Of a DNA stretch of 64,000 nucleotides, positions 54,053-62,778 are shown piece by piece. Under the pieces are notes generated by a model. The model saw only the letters and a program-made list of their open reading frames with translations, was not told where the DNA came from and made no database searches. The position numbers and the translations under genes were made by a program. The stretch spans positions 244,405 to 308,404 of the forward strand of contig NZ_JASHIE010000010.1 in NCBI RefSeq assembly GCF_030056655.1. The letters are read 5' to 3'. Source of the stretch: Flectobacillus rivi. GTDB taxonomy: Bacteria > Bacteroidota > Bacteroidia > Cytophagales > Spirosomataceae. Each line of letters starts with the position of its first letter. Position 1 is the stretch's first letter.

Positions 54053-55309
54053 ATGATACAGGAGTTTTCGGTCAAAAACTTTCTTTCTTTTAGAGAAAAA
54101 CAAACCATTAGCTTTTTAGCAAGTACAGATAAAAAAAATGTTAATGAAGTTACTTTTCAACCTAGAGAAGGAGTCAAAATATTAAAATTATTAATGGTTT
54201 ATGGAGCAAATGCTTCTGGCAAAACCAATTTGATATTGGCTATTCAGGCTTTGTGGGTGTTGATGATATCTTCACAAGCAAACGAGGACGAAAAAATAAG
54301 TCAATATCGTCCATTTATTTTAGATGAAGGTGAGCCTACCGAATTTGAAATTATTTTTTGGAAGGGTTCTATAAAATATAAGTACCACGTAGTTTTTGAC
54401 GAATCCCGAATATTGTATGAAAGACTTATGTATACAACTGAGTCGGGTATATTATCCGATTTGTATGAACGTTCGCAGAAAGAAACTATAAAATTTGGTA
54501 GCACCATACGTGAATTAAAAGCAAAGGATAAGCAAGTCTTTAATACTGAGACATTAAAAAATCATACAGTATTAGCTACTTTAAACAAGAAAAATATACA
54601 ATCACCTTCTGTTTTAGTCGACTTATATATTTGGATTAAAAACAATGTTCATGGCATAGGCTCTTATCAAAATGCCTATGAAATTGCCGAGTTGGCGAAT
54701 CGAGATAAAGGTGTAAAAAACTTTTTGCTAGAAATTTTAAAGAAAGCGGACTTCAATATCTCTGATGTTCATTTAGTAGAAACTACCTTAAGTCCTCAAT
54801 TGATTACTGAAATAGAAAAAGATGTTAATGTATCGAATGAGCTAAAAGCCAAACTTCTTAAACCTCAGAAAGAAATACTTTTTTTCCATAATAGTGACGA
54901 AAAGGCTTTCTCAATTCCCTACAGAATGGAATCTGCTGGTACAAAAGCCTATTTTAGACTAGCACGATTGTTATTGGAACTAGGAAATGAAGGCACATTG
55001 GTAATGGAGGATGAACTGGAAGATAGCCTTCATTATGATTTGTTACTTCACTTTTTGGAAACCTTTTTAAGAACAGAAATAGAAAGTCAACTGATTTTTG
55101 CCACACATAGTCAAATGTTATTAAGTGAAGAATGGATGCTGAGGCGAGATATGATCGTGTTGGTAGAGAAAAGTAAAAACTCTTCCTCTCTTTTATATAA
55201 AGCGTCAGATTTTGGCTTACATAAAAATGTTTCTTTGCTTAATGCCTATAAGATTGGCAAACTAGGAGCAAAGCCCATATTAGGTTCTACTTTTATCAAT
55301 GAAAGTTAA
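54053..55309 (+). CDS. AAA/ABC-type ATPase of a two-gene RloA/AbiL-like system
   Basis: A 418-residue SMC/ABC-like ATPase. It begins I-Q-E-F-S-V-K-N-F-L-S-F-R, typical of the AAA_15/AAA_21 group. Walker A is G-A-N-A-S-G-K-T at residues 51-58, Walker B is V-M-E-D-E at about 317-321, and the H-switch is F-A-T-H-S-Q. The frame reaches to 53999 but the domain starts at 54053. An RloB gene follows after 2 bp, so the two are one translational unit. In related systems (RloAB, AbiL, the PARIS AriAB pair) such an ATPase senses phage infection and controls the partner nuclease; here that role is inferred. Confidence 0.85.
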   Translation: MIQEFSVKNFLSFREKQTISFLASTDKKNVNEVTFQPREGVKILKLLMVYGANASGKTNLILAIQALWVLMISSQANEDEKISQYRPFILDEGEPTEFEIIFWKGSIKYKYHVVFDESRILYERLMYTTESGILSDLYERSQKETIKFGSTIRELKAKDKQVFNTETLKNHTVLATLNKKNIQSPSVLVDLYIWIKNNVHGIGSYQNAYEIAELANRDKGVKNFLLEILKKADFNISDVHLVETTLSPQLITEIEKDVNVSNELKAKLLKPQKEILFFHNSDEKAFSIPYRMESAGTKAYFRLARLLLELGNEGTLVMEDELEDSLHYDLLLHFLETFLRTEIESQLIFATHSQMLLSEEWMLRRDMIVLVEKSKNSSSLLYKASDFGLHKNVSLLNAYKIGKLGAKPILGSTFINES

Positions 55310-55311
55310 TT

Positions 55312-55935
55312 ATGAAAAAACGTGCTATTGCTGTTATTGGCGAAGGTATCACAGAAAAGTACTACATCGAATCACTGAAGGAATTATCTCCTTTTACTAT
55401 TGTTCCAAGAGAGTTGGGCATTAAAGCTTCAAATCTTGAAAAGCTTAAAAGTAACATAGATTCTTGTATTGCATTAGGTTATGATGAGGTGTATTGTCTG
55501 ATAGATATGGATGGAAAAACTTCAGGAAAAACCAAAGAACAGTATCTGAAACTAAAAAATAAATATCATAGTAAAATACATGGTAAGAAAAATAAGGGAA
55601 TCCAGTGTAAAGTAGTATTTCTCGAAACAGAAAGGTGTACAGAGCTGTGGTTTTTGTACTATTTTACGAACTCGACGATCACGAAAAAATTTTCTAGCTA
55701 TGAAGATTTAGAGAAAGAGCTAAAGAGGTTCCGTCCTGACTATGAGAAAAGTGAACGATATTTTAAAGCTATAAAAGGTATTCACCAACATTTTGAACAA
55801 ATAGAACCCAACGGTTCATTGCTAAAAGCTAGGAAAAATGCAAGGGCGTCAATGAAGAGTAAAGTACAAGATGAGCGTGAGTATAGTTATAGCGAAATAT
55901 ATCTTTTGATTGAAGCTTTAGAGATTGTAGTTTAA
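55312..55935 (+). CDS. rloB: RloB-family protein, Toprim-like putative nuclease
   Basis: A 207-residue cytosolic protein. The opening A-I-A-V-I-G-E-G-I-T-E-K-Y-Y (with E11) and L-I-D-M-D-G-K (D65, D67) give a Toprim-like acidic set, and F-L-E-T-E-R-C-T-E-L-W-F-L is the RloB-family block. RloB genes were named in restriction loci of Campylobacter and occur in abortive-infection systems next to an ATPase. No restriction-modification gene is present here. Nuclease activity is inference. Confidence 0.85.
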   Translation: MKKRAIAVIGEGITEKYYIESLKELSPFTIVPRELGIKASNLEKLKSNIDSCIALGYDEVYCLIDMDGKTSGKTKEQYLKLKNKYHSKIHGKKNKGIQCKVVFLETERCTELWFLYYFTNSTITKKFSSYEDLEKELKRFRPDYEKSERYFKAIKGIHQHFEQIEPNGSLLKARKNARASMKSKVQDEREYSYSEIYLLIEALEIVV

Positions 55936-56014
55936 ATGAGTTTATGGCGTAATATCCTTGCTATCCCAACAGAATATCCTCAACTTTGTAGGCTCAATTA
56001 AAAATCCTTATTCC

Positions 56015-56554
56015 ATGCACAGAAAGCAACTTCTTCAACTGCTAGAGCAATACACGCCTGCCGATGCTACAGAACAACTACACTATGAGGCTATTTGTGA
56101 GTTTGTTAACCAACAACCAGACTGTTTTGAACGTACTCTACTCATAGGTCACGTAACAGGTTCGGCTTGGATTGTTGATGCTGAACGTCAACACACTTTA
56201 TTGACACATCATCATAAATTGAATCAGTGGTTTCAGACTGGTGGGCATTGCGATGGTGACCCAGACGTATTGGCAGTATCCTTACGCGAAGCGGAGGAAG
56301 AAACTGGTTTGACATCTGTAAAGGCTATATCTCCTCAGATTTTCGATATTGATGTACATATCATTCCTGCTCGTAAAACCGAGCCTGAACACTATCATTA
56401 TGATGTTCGTTTTTTGATAGAAGCTGACAAAAACGAACCTTTGATTGTGAGTTCAGAATCAAAAGATTTGGCTTGGGTAGCTATTTCTGAAGTATCTAAT
56501 CTTAATAATAGCGAATCGATTATGAGAATGGCTAGAAAGAGCTTGGCAATTTGA
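56015..56554 (+). CDS. NUDIX hydrolase
   Basis: A 179-residue protein. The NUDIX box is G-G-H-C-D-G-D-P-D-V-L-A-V-S-L-R-E-A-E-E, followed by E-T-G-L. The first Glu of the textbook motif is not at its usual spot, a variation seen in this subgroup. It hydrolyses nucleoside diphosphates linked to another group; substrate unknown. Another in-frame TTG at 55958 is less likely than ATG 56015. It lies 79 bp after rloB on the same strand, so cotranscription is possible. Confidence 0.88.
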   Translation: MHRKQLLQLLEQYTPADATEQLHYEAICEFVNQQPDCFERTLLIGHVTGSAWIVDAERQHTLLTHHHKLNQWFQTGGHCDGDPDVLAVSLREAEEETGLTSVKAISPQIFDIDVHIIPARKTEPEHYHYDVRFLIEADKNEPLIVSSESKDLAWVAISEVSNLNNSESIMRMARKSLAI

Positions 56555-56567
56555 AAATGAGATAATT

Positions 56568-56686
56568 TGAAGATTTGAAAATTTCAGTTTTAAAACTGTT
56601 AAAAAATTAGTCCAAGACTAAGTCTTGAACTAGGGATGAAAATTACCATCATTTTCAAATCTTCAAATCCCCAAATTTTCAAATTA
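56568..56686. repeat. Interspersed palindromic repeat, family B, copy 2, with family G core
   Basis: Arms AATTTGAAGATTTGAAAATT and ATTTTCAAATCTTC...AATTTTCAAATT enclose the perfect palindrome CAGTTTTAAAACTG and a GTCCAAGACTAAGTCTTGAA module. The latter pair recurs inverted at 58081-58131. Between convergent genes. Confidence 0.75.
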
Positions 56687-57847
56687 TAGTATCAGTCCTT
56701 CTACCAAGGCATCTATATCATTCATATCGTTGTACACGTGCGGTGCGATACGAATAGCCTGCCCTCTGAAAGAAACCTGAACATTACGAGCTTTGAGCGA
56801 TGCTTGTATTTGAGCAATATCAGCTTGTGGAGGAATACGTAAACCAACCAAGTGTTTGCTACGATATGGTAGATCATCTACCCAGAAACCTTTTTCTTGT
56901 AATAGTTTTAAAGGTTCTTCCAGTAATTGATGGCAATAGGCTTCAATATTTTCGACGCCCCAATCAAGAATCTGTGTTAGTGAAGCACAAAACATAGGAT
57001 TCAAGATGAAATTACTTCTTTCGCCGACGTTATAGCGATCGGCAAAGGGACGGTATTCGGTTTGATAATTAACTAAGTTCTTGAATTCTTCTGAGCCTAC
57101 TCTATTAATCCAGTTGCGTTCCAAAGGGCGACCTTCGTCAAAAGCAGGACCAAAATATGCTGCACCTGCCGAATAGGGACCCAATAACCATTTATAACCT
57201 ACGTTAATGATGGCGTCTGGTTGTACCTGTTGCACATCAAAAGGCATCGCACCGATCGACTGAGTACCATCCAATATCAACCAAGCTCCAACTTCACGAC
57301 AACGAGCCCCTAATGTTACTAGGTCAAATCGTGTACCATCAGCCCAGTGTGTTGGCGAAACTACTACCATACAAGTATTTTGATTGACAGCGTCTAATAA
57401 ACGCTCATTCCAGATTTTACCACGATTTTCTAAAGTGTCTGGAGGTAAAATATAGCGAATAGATAAGCCTTTGTCTTCAGCAATTTCTTCCCAAGCATAT
57501 ACATCTGAAGGGAACTCTTCATGCACCATCAAGATTTCCTGTCCCGATGCCAAACCTGCCTTGAAGGCTAAGTTTTTAGCAACGATTGCCATTCCATAAG
57601 AAGTCGATGGAATGAGGGCAATGCGTTTGGGTTCAGGGCAATTAATCAGCTTTGAATAGGCTTCTTGTACTGGAGCAGTAGTTTCAAAAAAGCTCTCTTG
57701 CGTAATACGTTGTGGCTGAGATTTACGCAAAATTCCTTGAATACCAGCCTCCTCTACCGACTTCAGGTTGGGCGACATGGTAGCGCAATTGATATAATGA
57801 ATTCCGTCTTCGAGACTAAAAAGATGTTTTTGACAGGTTAACGACAT
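56684..57847 (-). CDS. Class V PLP-dependent aminotransferase-fold enzyme
   Basis: A 387-residue cytosolic protein of the cysteine-desulfurase/isopenicillin-epimerase group. The PLP region is I-L-D-G-T-Q-S-I-G with N-V-G-Y-K-W-L-L-G-P carrying the Schiff-base Lys, and S-P-T-H-W-A-D-G-T precedes it. Its closest type is the kynureninase/epimerase-like class V enzymes; the reaction is not clear. It is bracketed by inverted intergenic repeats (56.6 and 58.1 kb). Confidence 0.88.
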   Translation of the reverse strand: MSLTCQKHLFSLEDGIHYINCATMSPNLKSVEEAGIQGILRKSQPQRITQESFFETTAPVQEAYSKLINCPEPKRIALIPSTSYGMAIVAKNLAFKAGLASGQEILMVHEEFPSDVYAWEEIAEDKGLSIRYILPPDTLENRGKIWNERLLDAVNQNTCMVVVSPTHWADGTRFDLVTLGARCREVGAWLILDGTQSIGAMPFDVQQVQPDAIINVGYKWLLGPYSAGAAYFGPAFDEGRPLERNWINRVGSEEFKNLVNYQTEYRPFADRYNVGERSNFILNPMFCASLTQILDWGVENIEAYCHQLLEEPLKLLQEKGFWVDDLPYRSKHLVGLRIPPQADIAQIQASLKARNVQVSFRGQAIRIAPHVYNDMNDIDALVEGLIL

Positions 57848-57876
57848 TTAGTTTGAATTTAGAAGTGAACGTCTTT

Positions 57877-57884
57877 CAAAGATA
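57877..57884 (-). promoter_or_regulatory. -7 element upstream of class V aminotransferase
   Basis: Minus strand TATCTTTG, exact TAnnTTTG, 29 bp before the start. Confidence 0.45.
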
Positions 57885-57935
57885 GAGTTTTTTAAAGAAT
57901 ATTTAGGGGAGAGGGTATAGGGGTTAGTTTTTTTC

Positions 57936-58369
57936 GAGTGAACTAGGGCGAAGGCGCAGAGGCACAGAGTGGATAGGGATTAGGCAAGGAGGGAATAGTT
58001 TTTCATTGAGTGAACAGGGGCAAAGGCACAGAGGCACAAAGTGGGTTTAAGGGATAGGGGGTGGGTAAGATAGCAAATTCCTAGTTCAAGACTTAGCCTT
58101 GGACTTACTTTTAAACAGTTTTAAAACTGAATCAATAAATGGTTAAATGTAATACTCTTTAAACTCTCTCATTACGGGTGAATAAATTCACCCACTAAGG
58201 GGAATCATTGATTTATAACTAGCTATATATCAACTTTAGAGAGACTATATCCCTAAATCCACTTTGTACCTCAGTGCCTTTGTCCCCCGTTCCCTCAATA
58301 AAAACTATTACCTCCTTGCCTAAACCCTATCCCCTAACTCCACCCTGTACCTTTGCCCCTGTTCACTAA
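57936..58369. repeat. Large imperfect inverted repeat, family E arms
   Basis: Left arm 57936-58059 and right arm about 58253-58369 are imperfect complements built from GTGAACAGGGGCAAAGGCAC, CAGAGGCACAAAGTGG and TTAGGCAAGGAGGGAATAGT units. The loop holds family G and a small palindrome. The left arm itself repeats the unit twice. No coding capacity and no transposase. Confidence 0.75.
58081..58131 (-). repeat. Family G module, inverted copy
   Basis: CTAGTTCAAGACTTAGCCTT, then GGACTTACTTTTAAACAGTT and AAAACTGAA are the reverse complement of the module at about 56584-56634, with a few differences. Confidence 0.8.
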
Positions 58370-58469
58370 ACAATGATAAATATTCCTCCTCAAAGAAACA
58401 TTTATTATTACAAATCGTTATATTTAAAAAGTTTAATAAATTCTTGGATAGTTTAAATATATAGATCAA

Positions 58470-58766
58470 ATGGAGCTACCTATTTTTAATTATAACTATA
58501 CAAACGAAGGTAAAGGACAAAAGAAGGATCTGGAGGTGGTGAGAGACGAAAGATGGTTAGGGAACTCCTTGGTAGGATATATGGTCGATGAACAAAATGG
58601 TGAATGGCTAATCTCCTTGATTTTTATTTCAAATGACAATCCTTTAAAATTTGCTATTCGACGATTGGAGCGACATCATTCTGTCGAAAAGGCCAATCAA
58701 TATTCGATGCTTTCTCAAAAAACAGCTAGAATGCTGCAACCTTGCTATCAAAGTTTTAGCAACTAA
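58470..58766 (+). CDS. Small protein of unknown function
   Basis: A 98-residue cytosolic protein with no signal or membrane segment. Charged, with W-L-G-N-S-L-V-G-Y and a basic helix (F-A-I-R-R-L-E-R-H-H). No family recognised. The frame is intact and convergent with the ligase gene; coding is likely but unproven. Confidence 0.5.
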   Translation: MELPIFNYNYTNEGKGQKKDLEVVRDERWLGNSLVGYMVDEQNGEWLISLIFISNDNPLKFAIRRLERHHSVEKANQYSMLSQKTARMLQPCYQSFSN

Positions 58767-58767
58767 G

Positions 58768-58950
58768 CAGTGAATTGTGAATGATGAATTGTGAGTTAGA
58801 ACTGTACGGAGGATTTTCAACAATTGCGGATTTGGGATTTCTGATTTCGGAAGTGTAAGCTTCTATATTTTTTACAAAATATAGAAGCTTACACTTCCGA
58901 AATCCCACATCCGATATCTGAAATAGACAATTCATCACTCACAACTCACA
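58768..58950. repeat. Interspersed palindromic repeat, family A copy 4, nested in family F arms
   Basis: Outer arms GTGAATTGTGAATGATGAAT and its partner ATTCATCACTCACAACTCAC enclose family A (GCGGATTTGGGATTTCTGAT ...). In the centre, 58843-58871 and 58876-58904 are exact complements, a 29-bp perfect stem with a four-base loop (TTAC). The element fills the whole gap between convergent genes and its last bases touch the ligase gene's end. Confidence 0.85.
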
Positions 58951-59893
58951 TAAAGTCTGAAACTACCAGACCTCGCTCTCTCACTTGTTCTTCTTTTTCG
59001 AGACGTAGTAAAATCCTTCTGAAAATTTCTTGTAAACTGATGCCTTGATGTTGAGCAATAAAAGGCAAAAAGCTATTTGAGTCCAAATTTGGCATGGTAT
59101 TAATATCCAAAATATAGATTTTCCCGTCCGACACACGTACATCTGTGCGTGACATTCCTCTTAATCCTAAGGCATGATGCACGCGCAATACCATTTCCTG
59201 CATGGCTTGGCAAGTCTCTGCATCTAAGTCATGATACAGCACTTTTTCGGTACGACCGTATTGCTGTCCCGCAATGTACACTTCTCGTTCGTCATCAGGA
59301 CGAATTTCTAGGGGATTCAAACAAATATAATCGCTCGCCTCTTCGTTAGGAATTACACCGACCGTAAACTCTCGACCCGAAAGATACGGTTGGATAATCA
59401 TTTCATCTTTTTCCAATAATTGCTGATAAGGAATATTTTCCTTGTCAAATACCAACATATTTTGGTGAAGACTACCAAAGCGAGGTTTGGCAATAAAACG
59501 AGTAAAGGTTGAAGTACTAACTTCGCTCAGAGAAATAATTGCAGGCGTGGCAACACCCACTTTGGCACATACCTCTGGTAAATGTAGTTTATCTTTAGCC
59601 AATATCTGTGACTGATAATTGCTAGCGGTATGTTTTATTCCATTATCTTCGAGCCAACGAACGATGTCATGTTGTCCTTCGTCGCCAAAACCATAACATA
59701 CGTTGAATACAATGTCAAATTGTTTAAGAAAATTGGCAAATTCGGAAGTGAATCCTACAAAATGAGTAACATAGGGGTAATATTCTTCGGGTGTGGAAGC
59801 TAAGAAATTAGCTACTGTACGAGCAAAAATATTTTCCTTCCATGGGGTAAAGCTAGAATCCGAGTAAAGGTAGATAAGCCTTTTGGTTGTCAT
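58946..59893 (-). CDS. D-alanine-D-alanine-ligase-like ATP-grasp enzyme
   Basis: A 315-residue protein with ATP-grasp features: A-K-D-K-L for the nucleotide fold, I-A-K-P-R-F-G-S, I-I-Q-P-Y-L-S-G-R-E-F-T-V-G-V, and the metal site Y-I-L-D-I-N-T-M-P-N-L-D. Resemblance is to D-Ala-D-Ala ligases, but the sequence is divergent and the acceptor is uncertain. The frame extends to 59935, but the start at 59893 (M-T-T-K-R-L-I-Y) is preferred. No other cell-wall genes adjoin it. Confidence 0.8.
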   Translation of the reverse strand: MTTKRLIYLYSDSSFTPWKENIFARTVANFLASTPEEYYPYVTHFVGFTSEFANFLKQFDIVFNVCYGFGDEGQHDIVRWLEDNGIKHTASNYQSQILAKDKLHLPEVCAKVGVATPAIISLSEVSTSTFTRFIAKPRFGSLHQNMLVFDKENIPYQQLLEKDEMIIQPYLSGREFTVGVIPNEEASDYICLNPLEIRPDDEREVYIAGQQYGRTEKVLYHDLDAETCQAMQEMVLRVHHALGLRGMSRTDVRVSDGKIYILDINTMPNLDSNSFLPFIAQHQGISLQEIFRRILLRLEKEEQVRERGLVVSDFM

Positions 59894-60082
59894 GGGTAAA
59901 AAGGGTTTTAATTTCGACCCAAAATACTTGAACAAAATGGAGAAAAGGTTATCGGTATGTTATCTAATTATTATTCTTTTTTCCGTTGTTTATCAATACG
60001 TTACATATATTTTTCTTTAATGCTAAATTAATAATTCCATAACCCGAAAGATTACTTTGGCATGCATCTTTGCTCATTAATT

Positions 60083-62650
60083 ATGTTATCAAACCAATTT
60101 ATTTTGAAAGCGTTTTATCGACCATTTTGGCTTTTTTGTATTCTACTAATTGCTTGGAATTCTAGTGCTCAAACTTATATCAAAGTGAAAGGAAAGGTAG
60201 TTGATGCCAAAACCAACGAAGTAATTCCTTTTGCCAGCGTATTGATTCAAGGTACCAATCGTGGCACACAAACCGACCTCAACGGCAATTTCTTTATTGA
60301 AACCTCTCCACAGCATCCTTCTATCAAAGTTTCGATTATTGGGTATCAGTCCCAAACCAAAACCTTTCAAACTGCCAAAGATGTCCAACAACTTACTGTG
60401 CGCCTTCAATCGCTCAATACCAGTTTGGACGAAGTGGTGGTAAAAGGAAAAAAGGACAAATACCGTAATAAAGATAACCCCGCGGTACAACTGGTACGCA
60501 AGGTGATTGAGCACAAATCCATGAACCGCCCTGAGGCGCTCAATTTTTATCAATACAATAAATACGAAAAGCTAGAATTCGATTTGAGTAATATTTCTGA
60601 AAAATTTAGAAACAAACGCTCTCTTCGCAAATTTGACTTTGTATTTAACCACCTCGATACGTCTAAAATCACTGGGAAGGTTACGTTGCCTATGTATCTC
60701 AAAGAGACTATCTCTGATGTGTATTATCGTAAAAATCCAGAATCTAAAAAAGAGGTTATTACTGGAGATAAAATGACTGGTCTGGGTGGCTATGTGGATA
60801 ACAATGGGATAAAACTTTATCTGGAGGCATTGTATCAAGAGGTCAATTTTTATGACAATAATATCCTATTACTTGCGAAGCAATTTTTAGGGCCTACTTC
60901 GCCGATTGCGCCGCAGTTTTATCGTTATGCCATTATTGATACAACCGTTTATAAAGATGTAAAATGCATTACCTTAGGGTTTGCACCTCGCAATACCAAT
61001 GACCAACTGTTTCAAGGGCAAATGCTTGTAGCAATGGATTCGAGTTATGCGGTACGAAAAGTAGAAATGGGTTTTTCGAAAGATATTAATGTCAACTTTG
61101 TGACTGACCTCAAAATTGCACAGGAATTCGAGTTTGTAGGGGATAAGGGCTTAATGCTTACCAAGGACGATTTGATTATTGAGTTTAATCCTTTGAAAAA
61201 AGAAAATGGCATGAGCTTGTTTGGACAAAGAAGCGTGTCCTATCATGATTATAAACTTGATTTACCGATTGAAGCAAGCCGTTTTGAGGGGTATCGTACC
61301 GAAGTCCTCAAAGACGCTACTCAACGGAAAGATGATTATTGGTCGCAAGCACGCCACCAACCGCTCAGTACCAAGGAAATGGGTATTTATACCATGGTAG
61401 ATAGTGTCAAAAGAGTGCCAGCCTTTCAGCGATTTATGAATACGGCGTCCTTTTTGATGGAAGGTTATAAGCCATTAGGTGCTATAGAAATAGGTCCCGT
61501 AAATACTTTTTATAGCTTCAACCCTGTTGAGGGGCTTCGCCTACGTTTGGGAGGGCGTACTACTGCCAAATTTAGTGAACGAATGGCTTTTGAGGTATAT
61601 TCGGCGTATGGTTTCCGTGACCAAAAATGGAAGTATTTTGCCTCGGCGACGTTATCACTGACCGACCATAATATTTATACCTATCCGATTCGTCATTTAC
61701 GCTTGTCTTATCAAAATGACTTGAAAATCCCAGGACAAGAATTACAGTTTGTTCAAGAAGATAACTTTTTACTTTCTTTCAAAAGAGGTATCAACAACCA
61801 ACGAACCTACAACCAAGTATGGACACTCGACTGGCTACGAGAATCGAAATCTGGGGTAGCGTGGAGTGCGCAAATCAAGAAAACGATTCAAACACCGACG
61901 GGCTCGTTGACCTACGAAAATGGACTAGGACAAACCGTACCACAACTCGATAATACAGAATTTGGGGTAGGTTTGAGATATGCGCCCAATGAGCAGTTTT
62001 ATCAAGGGAAAAACTATCGTATCCCGATTGTGAATCAATATCCCGTTATTCAATTGCGCTATAATTATTCGCCAAAAGGATTTTTGGGAAGTGAATACGA
62101 ATATAGTCGCGTGATGGCGCAGATGTACAAACGGGTAAATATTCCGCCATTGGGTTATACCAATTTAACGATTGAAGGAGCTAAGTTATGGGGGAAAGTA
62201 CCGTTTCCGCTATTGCTCATTCATAGAGCCAACCAAACGTATTCGTATCAGTTAGAATCCTACAACTTGATGAACTTCTTGGAGTTTGTGAGTGACCAAT
62301 ATGCTACCATATTTTTTGACCACCATTTCAACGGATTTTTCTTTAACAAAATCCCCTTATTGAACCGACTCAAAATTCGTGAAGTAGCCTCATTTACTGG
62401 TTTGTGGGGAAGCGTATCCGACCAGAACAAACCTTCGTCGGATAATCAGTTACTGGCGTTTCCCAAATATGCTAATGGCGACCCTATCACTTATTCATTA
62501 GACCATCGACCTTATATGGAGATGAGCGTTGGGGTAGAAAACGTATTTAAAATTCTTCGAATAGACCTACTCAAACGATTGTCTTATCTCGACCATCCTA
62601 ATGCGCCTAGTTCGCTGGCAGTTAGGTTTAGGGTGAAGTTTGATTTTTAG
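60083..62650 (+). CDS. DUF5686 outer-membrane protein with carboxypeptidase-regulatory-like domain
   Basis: An 855-residue protein. A signal peptide (to N-S-S-A-Q) is followed by a CarbopepD_reg-like beta domain (V-K-G-K-V-V-D-A-K-T, then G-T-N-R-G-T-Q-T-D-L-N-G-N-F) as found at the front of TonB-dependent receptors, then the DUF5686 region with many barrel-like strands. The last residues R-F-R-V-K-F-D-F form a typical outer-membrane C-terminal strand. It has no plug domain, so it is not a full TonB receptor. An upstream ATG at 60062 is possible. Confidence 0.88.
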   Translation: MLSNQFILKAFYRPFWLFCILLIAWNSSAQTYIKVKGKVVDAKTNEVIPFASVLIQGTNRGTQTDLNGNFFIETSPQHPSIKVSIIGYQSQTKTFQTAKDVQQLTVRLQSLNTSLDEVVVKGKKDKYRNKDNPAVQLVRKVIEHKSMNRPEALNFYQYNKYEKLEFDLSNISEKFRNKRSLRKFDFVFNHLDTSKITGKVTLPMYLKETISDVYYRKNPESKKEVITGDKMTGLGGYVDNNGIKLYLEALYQEVNFYDNNILLLAKQFLGPTSPIAPQFYRYAIIDTTVYKDVKCITLGFAPRNTNDQLFQGQMLVAMDSSYAVRKVEMGFSKDINVNFVTDLKIAQEFEFVGDKGLMLTKDDLIIEFNPLKKENGMSLFGQRSVSYHDYKLDLPIEASRFEGYRTEVLKDATQRKDDYWSQARHQPLSTKEMGIYTMVDSVKRVPAFQRFMNTASFLMEGYKPLGAIEIGPVNTFYSFNPVEGLRLRLGGRTTAKFSERMAFEVYSAYGFRDQKWKYFASATLSLTDHNIYTYPIRHLRLSYQNDLKIPGQELQFVQEDNFLLSFKRGINNQRTYNQVWTLDWLRESKSGVAWSAQIKKTIQTPTGSLTYENGLGQTVPQLDNTEFGVGLRYAPNEQFYQGKNYRIPIVNQYPVIQLRYNYSPKGFLGSEYEYSRVMAQMYKRVNIPPLGYTNLTIEGAKLWGKVPFPLLLIHRANQTYSYQLESYNLMNFLEFVSDQYATIFFDHHFNGFFFNKIPLLNRLKIREVASFTGLWGSVSDQNKPSSDNQLLAFPKYANGDPITYSLDHRPYMEMSVGVENVFKILRIDLLKRLSYLDHPNAPSSLAVRFRVKFDF

Positions 62651-62702
62651 GCACAAGGCAACAGGCACGAGGCAAAGAGTGTTAAAATGTTTTTTAGTAA
62701 CG

Positions 62703-62730
62703 ATAGAGACGCCAAACTTGGCGTCTCTAT
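62703..62730. terminator. Terminator built from the GAGACGC palindrome
   Basis: ATAGAGACGCC / GGCGTCTCTAT stem with T run after it on the + strand. It belongs to family C, seen also at 15851 and 15973. Confidence 0.75.
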
Positions 62731-62778
62731 TTTTGTAATATCCCAATCCTATTTTATCATCATTCCTATCAAAAATTA

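Larger units (their letters stand above)
57848..58469. other. Repeat-filled spacer
   Basis: 622 bp without a gene. It holds the -7 element at 57877, the large inverted repeat 57936-58369, family G at 58081-58131, and a small GGGTGAATAAATTCACCC palindrome at 58176-58193. See the separate repeat entries. Confidence 0.7.

Noticed and set aside
57936..58369. Insertion sequence
   Set aside because: No transposase frame and no clear target-site duplication; kept only as an inverted repeat.
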